A stretch of DNA of 64,000 bases from Actinoplanes sp. NBC_00393. Lineage in GTDB: Bacteria > Actinomycetota > Actinomycetes > Mycobacteriales > Micromonosporaceae. The stretch's first letter is position 1; the number at the start of each line of letters is the position of its first letter. Shown one piece after another: positions 8,527 to 15,531 of this stretch. The stretch lies in NCBI RefSeq assembly GCF_036053395.1, contig NZ_CP107942.1, forward strand, positions 9,084,001 through 9,148,000, in the 5' to 3' direction. The position numbers and the translations under genes were made by a program. The notes beneath the pieces were generated by a model. The model was not told the DNA's origin. It searched no databases and worked only from the letters and a program-made list of their open reading frames with translations.

Positions 8527-10160
8527 GCAGCCAGTCCATCGACCACGCCGCGCTGCTCCCGCTCTACGCCGCGGCGGCCACCGCGCTCCTCGCCTTCCTG
8601 ACCGACCTGTTCATCGCCAGGCGCCCCGCCGTCCTAGCGGTCACCGCCCTGGGCACCCTCGCCACCGCAGCCGGCGCGCTGCTCACCGGCGACCGCTCCG
8701 GCACGTTCTGCCTGGCCGGCGCCGAGGCCTGTTCCTGGGTGCCGACTTGGCCGGCCGCAGTGACCGCAGTGCTCTTCGCCGGCCTGACCGCCGGCGTCCT
8801 GGCCCTCTCCGCGCCGGCCCTACGCCTGGGCGTCGCACCGGCCGGCGAGTTCTGCTTCTTGCTGGCCTGCTCCATGACCGGCGGCGTCACGGTCGCCTAC
8901 GCGGGCGACCTGATCACCCTGATCGTCGGCCTGGAGACCCTGACCCTCCCGCTGTACGTACTGGTCGGCCTCCGCCGCTTCGCCCCCGGCGAGCGGGTCA
9001 CCACCGACGCCGCCTCCGCCTCGGTCACGTTCTTCCTGATCAGCGTCGTCTCCACCGCGATCGCCCTGCTCGGCGCCGCCCTCACCTACGCCTCCACCGG
9101 AGCCGTCCACCTGGCCCTCCTCGGCACACCGCCCCCCACCACCGCCGGCGCCGCGCCGGGTGCCGTCGCGCCGGGTGCCGTCGCGCCGGGTGTCGTCGCG
9201 CCGGGTGCCGTCGCGCCGGGTGTCGTCGCGCCGGGTGCCGTCGCGCCGGGTGCCGTCGCGCCGGATGCCGTCGCGCCGGGTGCCGCCGCGCCCGGCGGGC
9301 TGGAAGCGCTCCCCGGTGGCGCTGTGCCCGCCGGGCTGGAAGCAATCGCCGCAGTCGGTGCGGCCCTGCTGGTGATCGGCCTGGCCTTCAAGGTCGCCGC
9401 GGTGCCGCTGCACGCCTGGGCCCCCGCCACCTACGACGGCGCCCCGGTCCCGGTAGCCGCCTACCTCTCCACCGCCTCCAAACTCGGCGGCATCCTGGCC
9501 CTGGCCGCCATCGTGTCCCGTCTGGACACCGCTATCGTCGTCGCCGTACTCGCCGTACTCACCATGACCGTCGGCAACCTGGTCGCCCTCCGCCAGACCC
9601 GGATGGTCCGTCTGCTCGCCTGGTCCTCGGTAGCCCAGGCCGGCTACATCCTGGCCGCCCTGGCCCTCGGCGCCGCCGGAGTGGTGGCCGCCCTCGCCTA
9701 CGCCGCCTTCTTCGTAGTCCTCGAACTCATCGCCTTCGGCGTGGTAGTGGCGCTGCGCCCGCCCACAGCCGACGGCGGCGAACTGACCGACTACCGCGGC
9801 GCCGCCCGCCGCTCCCCGTGGCTGGGCGCCGCCATGGTGCTGGCCCTGGCCGGTCTGGCCGGCCTCCCCCCGGGCCTGGCCGGCCTGTTCGCCAAACTCT
9901 TCGTAGTCGAAGCCCTGGTCCAGGAGAACTGGACCTGGCTGGCCGGCGTAGTCCTGATCAACGCAGTGATCGCCCTGGCCTACTACGTCCGGGTAGGCGC
10001 CCTCCTCTACACCGCCCCCGCTCACGCGGACCCGGTCCCCGCACCCACCCGCCCCGCCCTACCGGTGCCCCGCCCCGTAGCCGCCGCCCTGATCGGCGCC
10101 GTAGCCGTCGCCGTCCTGCTCGGCTTCGCCCCCCAACTCCTCTTCAACAGCCTGACCTGA
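8523..10160 (+). CDS. nuoN: NADH-quinone oxidoreductase subunit N with an internal pentapeptide repeat
   Basis: A 545-residue antiporter-like subunit (ND2 homologue). Core segments are DLITLIVGLETLTLPLYVLVGLRR, LAFKVAAVPLHAWAPATYDGAPVPVAAYLSTASKLGG and RLLAWSSVAQAGYILAALALG, matching the usual L-E-T-x-[ST]-[LI]-[PA]-L-Y and K-[VI]-[AS]-[AV]-x-P-[FL]-H-x-W-x-P-D/A-x-Y patterns. Between two membrane helices (about residues 205-260) there is an inserted loop made of AVAPG/VVAPG pentapeptides, encoded by a 15-bp tandem repeat at 9148-9296. The reading frame is kept throughout, so the gene appears intact. It is the last gene of the run. Confidence 0.93.
   Translation: MSSQSIDHAALLPLYAAAATALLAFLTDLFIARRPAVLAVTALGTLATAAGALLTGDRSGTFCLAGAEACSWVPTWPAAVTAVLFAGLTAGVLALSAPALRLGVAPAGEFCFLLACSMTGGVTVAYAGDLITLIVGLETLTLPLYVLVGLRRFAPGERVTTDAASASVTFFLISVVSTAIALLGAALTYASTGAVHLALLGTPPPTTAGAAPGAVAPGAVAPGVVAPGAVAPGVVAPGAVAPGAVAPDAVAPGAAAPGGLEALPGGAVPAGLEAIAAVGAALLVIGLAFKVAAVPLHAWAPATYDGAPVPVAAYLSTASKLGGILALAAIVSRLDTAIVVAVLAVLTMTVGNLVALRQTRMVRLLAWSSVAQAGYILAALALGAAGVVAALAYAAFFVVLELIAFGVVVALRPPTADGGELTDYRGAARRSPWLGAAMVLALAGLAGLPPGLAGLFAKLFVVEALVQENWTWLAGVVLINAVIALAYYVRVGALLYTAPAHADPVPAPTRPALPVPRPVAAALIGAVAVAVLLGFAPQLLFNSLT
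9148..9296 (+). repeat. 15-bp tandem repeat inside nuoN
   Basis: About ten consecutive 15-bp units, consensus GCCGTCGCGCCGGGT, run from about 9148 to 9296. Units at 9192 and 9222 carry GTC instead of the first GCC, the unit at 9252 ends GGAT, and the outer two are degenerate. Because 15 is a multiple of three the array is read as Ala/Val-Val-Ala-Pro-Gly pentapeptides. Near-identity of the units suggests recent slippage or recombination, so copy number may vary between strains. It is not a CRISPR array: there are no spacers. Confidence 0.95.
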
Positions 10161-10167
10161 CCCACCA

Positions 10168-10350
10168 GCAGTGGCAGCCGGTGTGGCCGACGGCTGGCGG
10201 GGCTCAGCCGTAGCGCATGCAGGTTTTCGGGCGCTGGTAGCCGGCATGGCCGACGGCTGGCGGGGCTCAGCCGTAGCGCATGCAGGTATTCGGGCGGTGG
10301 TAACCGGCATGGCCGACGGCTGGCCGCGCCCAGCCGTAGCCCATCCAGGC
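10168..10350 (+). repeat. 63-bp tandem repeat with an internal hairpin, downstream of nuoN
   Basis: Just under three copies of a 63-bp unit are found; the anchor GGCCGACGGCTGG begins at 10185, 10248 and 10311. Each copy contains an inverted repeat ACGGCTG...CAGCCGT (10190-10211, 10253-10274, 10316-10337). Copy three changes the G-T closing pair of the other copies to G-C, keeping the stem. The unit also holds GCATGC followed by AGGT and TCGGGCG. The frame starting at 10171 stays open through the array (a 21-residue repeat) but has no Shine-Dalgarno sequence. The surrounding 10161-10538 region has no supported gene. Confidence 0.9.
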
Positions 10351-10367
10351 AAACAAGCCGCCACAGC

Positions 10368-10405
10368 CAGCCCGAGCGACGGCTAGCAGCCCGAGCGACG
10401 GCTAG
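10368..10405 (+). repeat. Two adjacent copies of a 19-bp direct repeat
   Basis: The 19-mer CAGCCCGAGCGACGGCTAG occurs at 10368-10386 and again at 10387-10405. It shares the GACGGCT core of the 63-bp units just upstream, so it may be a decayed derivative of the same array. Confidence 0.85.
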
Positions 10406-10538
10406 GCCAAGCGGCCCGCAGACCAGACCAACTTCTCCGGCCATGACCTCGCGCGAAGCGCCAGCCCCAACGCCGCGACCCACCCGCGCCCCAGCCGCAC
10501 CGACCCCCACGGCTCAGCAACGCCGCCCACCCGGCATT

Positions 10539-10602
10539 CATTGATCAACTACCTACAGCGAACTCACAGCGCATTCCCGGATGAACACGCAGTTGATCAA
10601 TG
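10539..10602 (+). promoter_or_regulatory. 12-bp inverted repeat upstream of htpX (candidate operator)
   Basis: CATTGATCAACT at 10539-10550 and its exact reverse complement AGTTGATCAATG at 10591-10602 are separated by 40 bases. Each arm contains the palindrome TTGATCAA, so this could also be two dyad binding sites 52 bp apart, about five helical turns. It is AT-rich against a very GC-rich background, which suggests selection. The bound regulator is unknown. Confidence 0.6.
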
Positions 10603-10604
10603 TT

Positions 10605-10640
10605 CCTTTGAGTGCGGGCCACAAGCCCGCAAGTCAAAGG
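10605..10640 (+). promoter_or_regulatory. Hairpin that sequesters the htpX Shine-Dalgarno sequence
   Basis: CCTTTGA (10605-10611) pairs with TCAAAGG (10634-10640), and inside it TGCGGGC pairs with GCCCGCA around a CACAA loop. The 3-prime arm ends in AAAGG, which is part of the ribosome binding site AAGGAG (10637-10642), 6 bases before the TTG start at 10649. If transcribed, the stem would hide the start site, as RNA thermometers and other translational switches do. A DNA operator reading is also possible. Confidence 0.55.
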
Positions 10641-10648
10641 AGTGAACG

Positions 10649-11524
10649 TTGCACAGCCACCACAATGGCCTGAAAACCGCCGCTCTACTGGGTCTGCTCA
10701 CAGGCCTGATCCTGGCCGTGGGTTACTGGCTCGGTGGCAGCGCCGGCCTGATCATCGCCGTGCTCATCTCGCTGGCGACGAACGCCGTCAGCTACTTCTA
10801 CTCCGACAAGATCGCGCTGCGGTCGATGCGCGCACAGCCGGTCAGCGAGGCCGAGTTCCCCGAGCTCTACCAGATCGTCCGCGAGCTGGCGACCGAGGCC
10901 GGGCAGCCGATGCCTCGCCTCTACGTCTCCCCGTCGATGCAGCCCAACGCTTTCGCGACGGGACGCAACCCGCAGCACGCCGCGGTCGCGGTGACCGTCG
11001 GAATCACCCGCATCCTCACCCTGCGTGAGCTGCGCGGTGTCATTGGCCACGAGCTCTCCCACGTCTACAACCGCGACATCCTGATCTCCAGTGTCGCGGC
11101 GGGCCTGGCCGGCATCGTCACGATCTTCGCCCAGCTGGCGATCTTCCTGCCGTTCGGCGGTTCGGATGACGAGGACGGCCCGAACCCGGCCGCCGCGCTG
11201 ATGATGCTGATTCTCGGCCCGCTGGCCGCGTCCATCATTCAGCTGGCGATCAGCCGGAACCGTGAGTTCCAGGCGGACGCCTCCGGCGCCACGCTGACCG
11301 GCGATCCGCTCGCCCTGGCCAGTGCCTTGGAGAAGATCCATTACGGTACGCAGCGCGCGCCGCTGCCGGCCGACGGTCAATTGACCAGCACCGCCCACCT
11401 GATGATCGCCAACCCGTTCCGCGGCGGTGGCCTGTCGTCGATGTTCGCGACGCACCCGCCGATGGCGGAGCGGATCCGCCGCCTGCACCAGCAGGCCTCG
11501 CTGACCTCTCCTCGCGTGCGCTGA
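10649..11524 (+). CDS. htpX: Zinc metalloprotease HtpX
   Basis: A 291-residue integral membrane M48 protease that degrades misfolded membrane proteins. Two N-terminal hydrophobic helices (about residues 8-45) are followed by the catalytic domain with the zinc motif H134-E-L-S-H138 and the downstream ligand E206 in [10 protein letters not shown]; two more hydrophobic stretches lie between (about 147-195). The length equals that of typical HtpX. Start codon TTG at 10649 with GGAG 6 bases upstream; no better start exists. HtpX genes are often stress-induced, which fits the unusual leader structures upstream. A strong terminator follows, so it is probably monocistronic. Confidence 0.96.
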   Translation: MHSHHNGLKTAALLGLLTGLILAVGYWLGGSAGLIIAVLISLATNAVSYFYSDKIALRSMRAQPVSEAEFPELYQIVRELATEAGQPMPRLYVSPSMQPNAFATGRNPQHAAVAVTVGITRILTLRELRGVIGHELSHVYNRDILISSVAAGLAGIVTIFAQLAIFLPFGGSDDEDGPNPAAALMMLILGPLAASIIQLAISRNREFQADASGATLTGDPLALASALEKIHYGTQRAPLPADGQLTSTAHLMIANPFRGGGLSSMFATHPPMAERIRRLHQQASLTSPRVR

Positions 11525-11542
11525 CCCCCCGGGCGCACCCAC

Positions 11543-11581
11543 CGGCTCACCGTCCCGTTCCCCCGGCGGGACGGTGAGCCG
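11543..11581 (+). terminator. Terminator after htpX
   Basis: A perfect 15-bp stem: CGGCTCACCGTCCCG (11543-11557) and CGGGACGGTGAGCCG (11567-11581), with a 9-base loop. It has no U tract, as is usual for actinobacterial terminators. Confidence 0.8.
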
Positions 11582-11672
11582 CGTGACATCCGGCCCTGTT
11601 TCAGGGCTGTTAACAGAACCTCCGGCGTTAGCATCGGGAGCCGTTTCACTCGTTACCGCTGGAGGTTCCCCC

Positions 11673-12914
11673 GTGACCGCATTGCGTCAGTACCTTGGCG
11701 TGTGGCAGATGCCGGGCGGTCGGGTTCTGCTGGTGGTCGGCATCCTGGCCCGGCTCGGCATCGGGATGACCCCGCTCGCACTTCTCCTGCTCGTCGAGCA
11801 GACCACCGGGCGGTATGCGGCGGCCGGTCTGGCCGGCGGCGTCTACGCGCTGGCCGGGGCAGCGGTGAGCCCGATCGCGGGCCGGCTGGCCGACCGGATC
11901 GGGGCGGCTCCCATCCTGCTCGCGACGGCCGTGCTCCACCCGCTGGCCCTGGCCGCTCTGCTGCTGGCCAGCCGGGGCGGAGCCGACGCCCTCGAGTGGA
12001 TCTTCGTGGCCTCCGCGGCGGCCGGCGCGACGTACCCTCCGTTGACCGCGGCGATCCGTCGCGCCTGGACCGACATGACCGCGGCCGGCAGTGGCCGGCA
12101 CGGCCTGCGCCCGGCCGCCCTGGCCGCCGAGACCTCGCTGTTCGAGCTGGTCTTCGTGCTCGGCCCGATGCTCGTCTCGGCGTTCCTGGTGATCACCGGT
12201 CAGCCCGGCTCGGCGCTGATCAGCGCCGCGGTGGCCACCCTGGTCGGCACCGCCTGGATCGCCCGCCTGCCGGTGATGCGGCACCGCGGTGCACACCCGG
12301 ACGAGCACACCGCCAAGGGTCTGGGCCCGCTGCGGGTCGGCGGCTTCCCGGCTCTGCTGGTCTGTGTCACCGCCCTCGGTGTCGCGTTCGGCGCGGCTGG
12401 CGTGATCGTCCCGGCGTACGCGTCGGAGCACGGCGGCGGCGAGGCGCTCGGCGGCGTACTCCTCGGTGTCTGGGGTCTGGGCAGCGCTGTCGGTGGTATC
12501 TGGTTCGGCACCCGGCGCCCGGCGATGACCCTGACCCGCCAGTTTGCCTGGCTGCTCACCGCGGTCTCGGCGAGCTTCCTGGTGCTGGCGTTCATGCCGA
12601 GCCCGTTCTATCTCGGGCTGGCGCTGGTTCTCGGCGGCGCGACCATCGCGCCGGCGCTGACCGTGGAGAACAACCTGGTCGGCCGGATCGCTCCGGCGGG
12701 CATGCTGAACGAGGCGTACACCTGGATGGTGACTGTGTCGGTCTCCGGCAGCGCGGCCGGCGGCGCGCTGGCCGGCGTGATCGTCGACCAGCCGGGCGGG
12801 CTGCCGTGGGCGTTCGCTTTCGCGGCCGGAGTGCTGCTGATCGGGGCCGCGGTCGCCGCGCTTCCGGAGGGCTCGATGGCCCGCGCCGATCAGCGAGCGG
12901 CGGAGCTGGTGTGA
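11673..12914 (+). CDS. MFS transporter
   Basis: A 413-residue protein with about 12 hydrophobic segments in two halves. The loop between helices 2 and 3 reads [15 protein letters not shown], matching the MFS signature G-x-[LF]-[AS]-D-R-x-G-[RK]-[RK]. The second half begins with [17 protein letters not shown]. Substrate cannot be told from sequence; the overall look ([32 protein letters not shown]) resembles the actinobacterial family of putative drug-efflux MFS proteins lacking a known substrate. The GTG at 11673 is preceded by GGAGG with a 7-base spacer, and the protein then starts directly before helix 1, so longer in-frame starts are rejected. Confidence 0.88.
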   Translation: MTALRQYLGVWQMPGGRVLLVVGILARLGIGMTPLALLLLVEQTTGRYAAAGLAGGVYALAGAAVSPIAGRLADRIGAAPILLATAVLHPLALAALLLASRGGADALEWIFVASAAAGATYPPLTAAIRRAWTDMTAAGSGRHGLRPAALAAETSLFELVFVLGPMLVSAFLVITGQPGSALISAAVATLVGTAWIARLPVMRHRGAHPDEHTAKGLGPLRVGGFPALLVCVTALGVAFGAAGVIVPAYASEHGGGEALGGVLLGVWGLGSAVGGIWFGTRRPAMTLTRQFAWLLTAVSASFLVLAFMPSPFYLGLALVLGGATIAPALTVENNLVGRIAPAGMLNEAYTWMVTVSVSGSAAGGALAGVIVDQPGGLPWAFAFAAGVLLIGAAVAALPEGSMARADQRAAELV

Positions 12915-12964
12915 CGGTTGCCACATTCGGGATCCGGTATCCGCAGAGCTGACTTGTACCGAAT

Positions 12965-13978
12965 ATGACCGCTCCGAACCGCGTCCCGCTCTCCGTGCTC
13001 GACCTGGCCACCGTCCGCGAGGGACATGGCAGCGCCGACGCGTTGCGCGGCACGATCGAGATCGCCAAGACCGCCGACGAGCTCGGGTACGCGCGATTCT
13101 GGGTCGCCGAGCACCACAACATGCCGGCCGTCGCGTCCACCTCGCCGCCGGTCCTGATCGGCGCCGTCGCTGCCAATACCCGTCAGATCCGGGTCGGCTC
13201 CGGCGGCGTGATGCTGCCGAACCACATGCCGTTCGTGGTCGCCGAGCAGTTCGCCCTGCTGGAGGCGCTCTACCCGGACCGGATCGACCTCGGCATCGGG
13301 CGGGCGCCGGGCACCGACCAGGCGACCGCGGCCGCGCTGCGAGGCGTCTCGCCCTATCTGACCGTCGAGCAGTTCCCGGAGCACCTGCAGACGCTGCTCG
13401 GCCTGCTCGGCGACGAGCGCGTTCCGGAACCGCCCCGGCTGAAGGCGACGCCGGCCGCGGAGACCTTCCCCGAGGTGTGGATGCTCGGCTCCTCGACGTA
13501 CGGGGCGCAGGTCGCCGCCGCTCTCGGGCTGCCGTTCTGCTACGCGTACCACTTCGCGATGAGCTCGGACGTGGACGGCGCGCTGCGCCTCTACCGGGAC
13601 GGTTTCCAGCCCTCACCCCGCTACCCACGACCGCACGCCATGGTGAGCGCCTCGGTGATCGCGGCCGAGACCACCGAGGAGGCCCAGTATCTGGCCGGTC
13701 CGAGCCGGATCATGGCGTTGAGCCTGCGTACCGGCCGGCTCGGCCCGATGGTCTCGCCGGAGACGGCCGCCCGCGCCGAGCTCTCCGACCTGGACCGGGC
13801 GATGCTCGAGTCGCTGCCCGGGACCCAGTACGCGGGCACCGCCGAGGAGGTCGTGGCCGGCCTCGACGCCCTGGTGCAGCGCACCGGAGCCGACGAGTTG
13901 ATCCTGGCCGGCTCGGCGTACGACCCGGCCACCCGGCAGGAGAGCCTGGCCCGGATCGCCAAGGTGTGGGGTCTTTAA
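12965..13978 (+). CDS. LLM-class flavin-dependent oxidoreductase
   Basis: A 337-residue member of the bacterial luciferase-like (LLM) superfamily, a TIM-barrel enzyme using reduced FMN or F420. Typical segments are VPLSVLDLATVREGH at the N-terminus, ELGYARFWVAEHHNMPAVASTSP, RIRVGSGGVMLPNHMPFVVAEQF and LYPDRIDLGIGRAPGTD. These place it in the MsnO8/YhbW-like subgroup found across bacteria, whose natural substrates are unknown. The ATG at 12965 lies 50 bases after the MFS gene with no clear Shine-Dalgarno sequence, so translation may be leaderless. Confidence 0.9.
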   Translation: MTAPNRVPLSVLDLATVREGHGSADALRGTIEIAKTADELGYARFWVAEHHNMPAVASTSPPVLIGAVAANTRQIRVGSGGVMLPNHMPFVVAEQFALLEALYPDRIDLGIGRAPGTDQATAAALRGVSPYLTVEQFPEHLQTLLGLLGDERVPEPPRLKATPAAETFPEVWMLGSSTYGAQVAAALGLPFCYAYHFAMSSDVDGALRLYRDGFQPSPRYPRPHAMVSASVIAAETTEEAQYLAGPSRIMALSLRTGRLGPMVSPETAARAELSDLDRAMLESLPGTQYAGTAEEVVAGLDALVQRTGADELILAGSAYDPATRQESLARIAKVWGL

Positions 13979-14017
13979 TCGAATGCGGGCGATGTCGTGG
14001 GCGGACAGGATGAGGCG

Positions 14018-14860
14018 ATGGCCTGGACGCTGACCACGGATCTCGAGCAGTTCATCGCGACCGCAGGGAGATTCCTGCGGTCCGAGCCGGTCCGGCACAC
14101 CGTCTTCCTCACCCTGATCGAGGGCTTGCGGTCGCAGGGCCCGCATGTGTACGGACCTCAGGCGCCCCATTTCGGCTGGTGGAGCCCGCCTGCCGACGAG
14201 GTCTGCGGTGCTCTGATCCACACTCCGCCGTTCCCGGTCATGTTCACCGAGCTGCCCGCGGAAGCCGTTCCGGCCGCCGTCGGCGCGCTCGCGGGTCATC
14301 CGCTGAGCGGAGCCAACCTGCTTGCCGGTGACGTCGCCGCGTTCACCGCCGGCTGGCAGGAGCGGACCGGGGTGAAGGCGAGCGCGGGTATGCGTACCCG
14401 ACTGTTTCGTCTGGATCGTCTGATCTCGCCGGACCCGGCGCCGACCGGCGGAGCGCGCCCCGCCACCGAGGCCGACCGGGCCCTGCTGATCGACTGGCTC
14501 GACACCTACCACGAGTACATCGGTGAGCAGCCGCCCGACCTCGAGGCCATGGTCGACGCCCGCCTGGAGTCCGGTGGCGTCACGCTCTGGGAGGACGGGG
14601 GAGTGCCGGTCGCCCTGGCGATCCGGTCGCGCCCGGAGGCCGGCATGGTCCGGATCCAGACCGTCTACACCCCGGCCGAACACCGTCGGCGCGGATACGG
14701 CGCCGGAGTCACCACAGCCGCCACGCAGGCCGCCCTGGATGCCGGGGCGACCGATGTCGTGCTCTTCACCGACCTGGCCAATCCGACCAGCAATGCCCTC
14801 TACCCCCGGCTGGGCTACCGGCCGATCGAAGACCGAGCGGTGGTGAAATTCCCGTCATGA
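14018..14860 (+). CDS. GNAT-family N-acetyltransferase
   Basis: A 280-residue protein. The C-terminal half (about 150-280) has the GNAT acetyl-CoA site VYTPAEHRRRGYGAGVTTAATQAAL, matching V-x-T-x-P-x-x-R-x-[RK]-G-[YH]-[GA], followed by DVVLFTDLANPTSNALYPRLGYRPIED, the usual Y-x-x-[LI]-G-[FY] end. The N-terminal half is a divergent, possibly degenerate GNAT-like domain, a layout seen in many actinobacterial two-domain acetyltransferases. The substrate is unknown. The ATG at 14018 has AGGA 7 bases upstream. Its TGA overlaps the next ATG (ATGA), so it forms an operon with the MOSC gene. Confidence 0.88.
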   Translation: MAWTLTTDLEQFIATAGRFLRSEPVRHTVFLTLIEGLRSQGPHVYGPQAPHFGWWSPPADEVCGALIHTPPFPVMFTELPAEAVPAAVGALAGHPLSGANLLAGDVAAFTAGWQERTGVKASAGMRTRLFRLDRLISPDPAPTGGARPATEADRALLIDWLDTYHEYIGEQPPDLEAMVDARLESGGVTLWEDGGVPVALAIRSRPEAGMVRIQTVYTPAEHRRRGYGAGVTTAATQAALDAGATDVVLFTDLANPTSNALYPRLGYRPIEDRAVVKFPS

Positions 14861-15531
14861 CCAGCGGAATCGTCCTGTCCCTCAACGTCGGGTCAGCCGA
14901 GCACAACCCGGCCAAACCGGTGGGCAAGACCGGTATCGGCAAGCAGCCGGTCGACTACGCGGTGGCCGTCCGCCCGCCCGGTCCGAAGACCACCGGCCTG
15001 CACAGCGGCCTGGTCGGCGACTTCATCGGGGACATCAAGCACCACGGCGGTGACGACCAGGCGGTGTACGCGTACGCCATCGAGGACTACGCCTGGTGGG
15101 CCACCGAGCTGGGCCGGGACGACCTGGTGCCGGGCCTGTTCGGGGAGAACCTGACCACCGAGGGCATCGACGCCAACGACGCCGTCATCGGCGAACGCTG
15201 GCACATCGGCGCCGACCTGGTCCTGCAGCCCACCTTCGGCCGCATCCCGTGCGCCACCTTCCAGCACCGGATGGGCGAGCGGCGCTGGATCAAGCGCTTC
15301 GCCGAGGCCAACCGCACCGGCGTCTACCTGCGCATCGTGACGCCGGGGGAGGTGCGCGCCGGCGATCGCATCGAGGTGACCGACCGCCCGGCGCACGGCC
15401 TCACCATCGGCGAGGCGTTCGGCATCTACATGCACGACTCGTCCCGCCTCGCCCGGCTCCTGGACGCTGAGGAACTGCCGGACGGCATGCGCGACGAGAT
15501 CGAGAAGCGCCTGGCCCGCTCACCTCAGTAA
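14857..15531 (+). CDS. MOSC-domain protein (YiiM-like)
   Basis: A 224-residue protein of the MOSC family, the molybdenum-cofactor-binding beta-barrel domain also found at the C-terminus of Moco sulfurases. Family marks are DIKHHGGDDQAVYAYAIEDYAWWA, PGLFGENLTTEGID and IGERWHIGADLVLQPTFGRIPCATF; in MOSC proteins the final Cys (here in RIPCATF) is the conserved one. YiiM-type relatives take part in reduction of N-hydroxylated compounds. The gene starts in ATGA overlap with the acetyltransferase and ends 12 bases inside the convergent asparagine-synthetase-like gene. Confidence 0.92.
   Translation: MTSGIVLSLNVGSAEHNPAKPVGKTGIGKQPVDYAVAVRPPGPKTTGLHSGLVGDFIGDIKHHGGDDQAVYAYAIEDYAWWATELGRDDLVPGLFGENLTTEGIDANDAVIGERWHIGADLVLQPTFGRIPCATFQHRMGERRWIKRFAEANRTGVYLRIVTPGEVRAGDRIEVTDRPAHGLTIGEAFGIYMHDSSRLARLLDAEELPDGMRDEIEKRLARSPQ

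Noticed and set aside
10171..10386. A 71-residue frame with a 21-residue repeat through the 63-bp array
   Set aside because: A unit length divisible by three keeps several frames open. There is no ribosome site and no recognisable composition, so it was not called as a gene.
9148..10405. CRISPR array
   Set aside because: The repeats are directly adjacent with no unique spacers, and no cas genes are present.
10605..10640. HspR-type HAIR operator before htpX
   Set aside because: The HAIR consensus is CTTGAGT-N7-ACTCAAG; here the arms are CCTTTGA and TCAAAGG with a much longer spacer, so a hairpin is the better reading.
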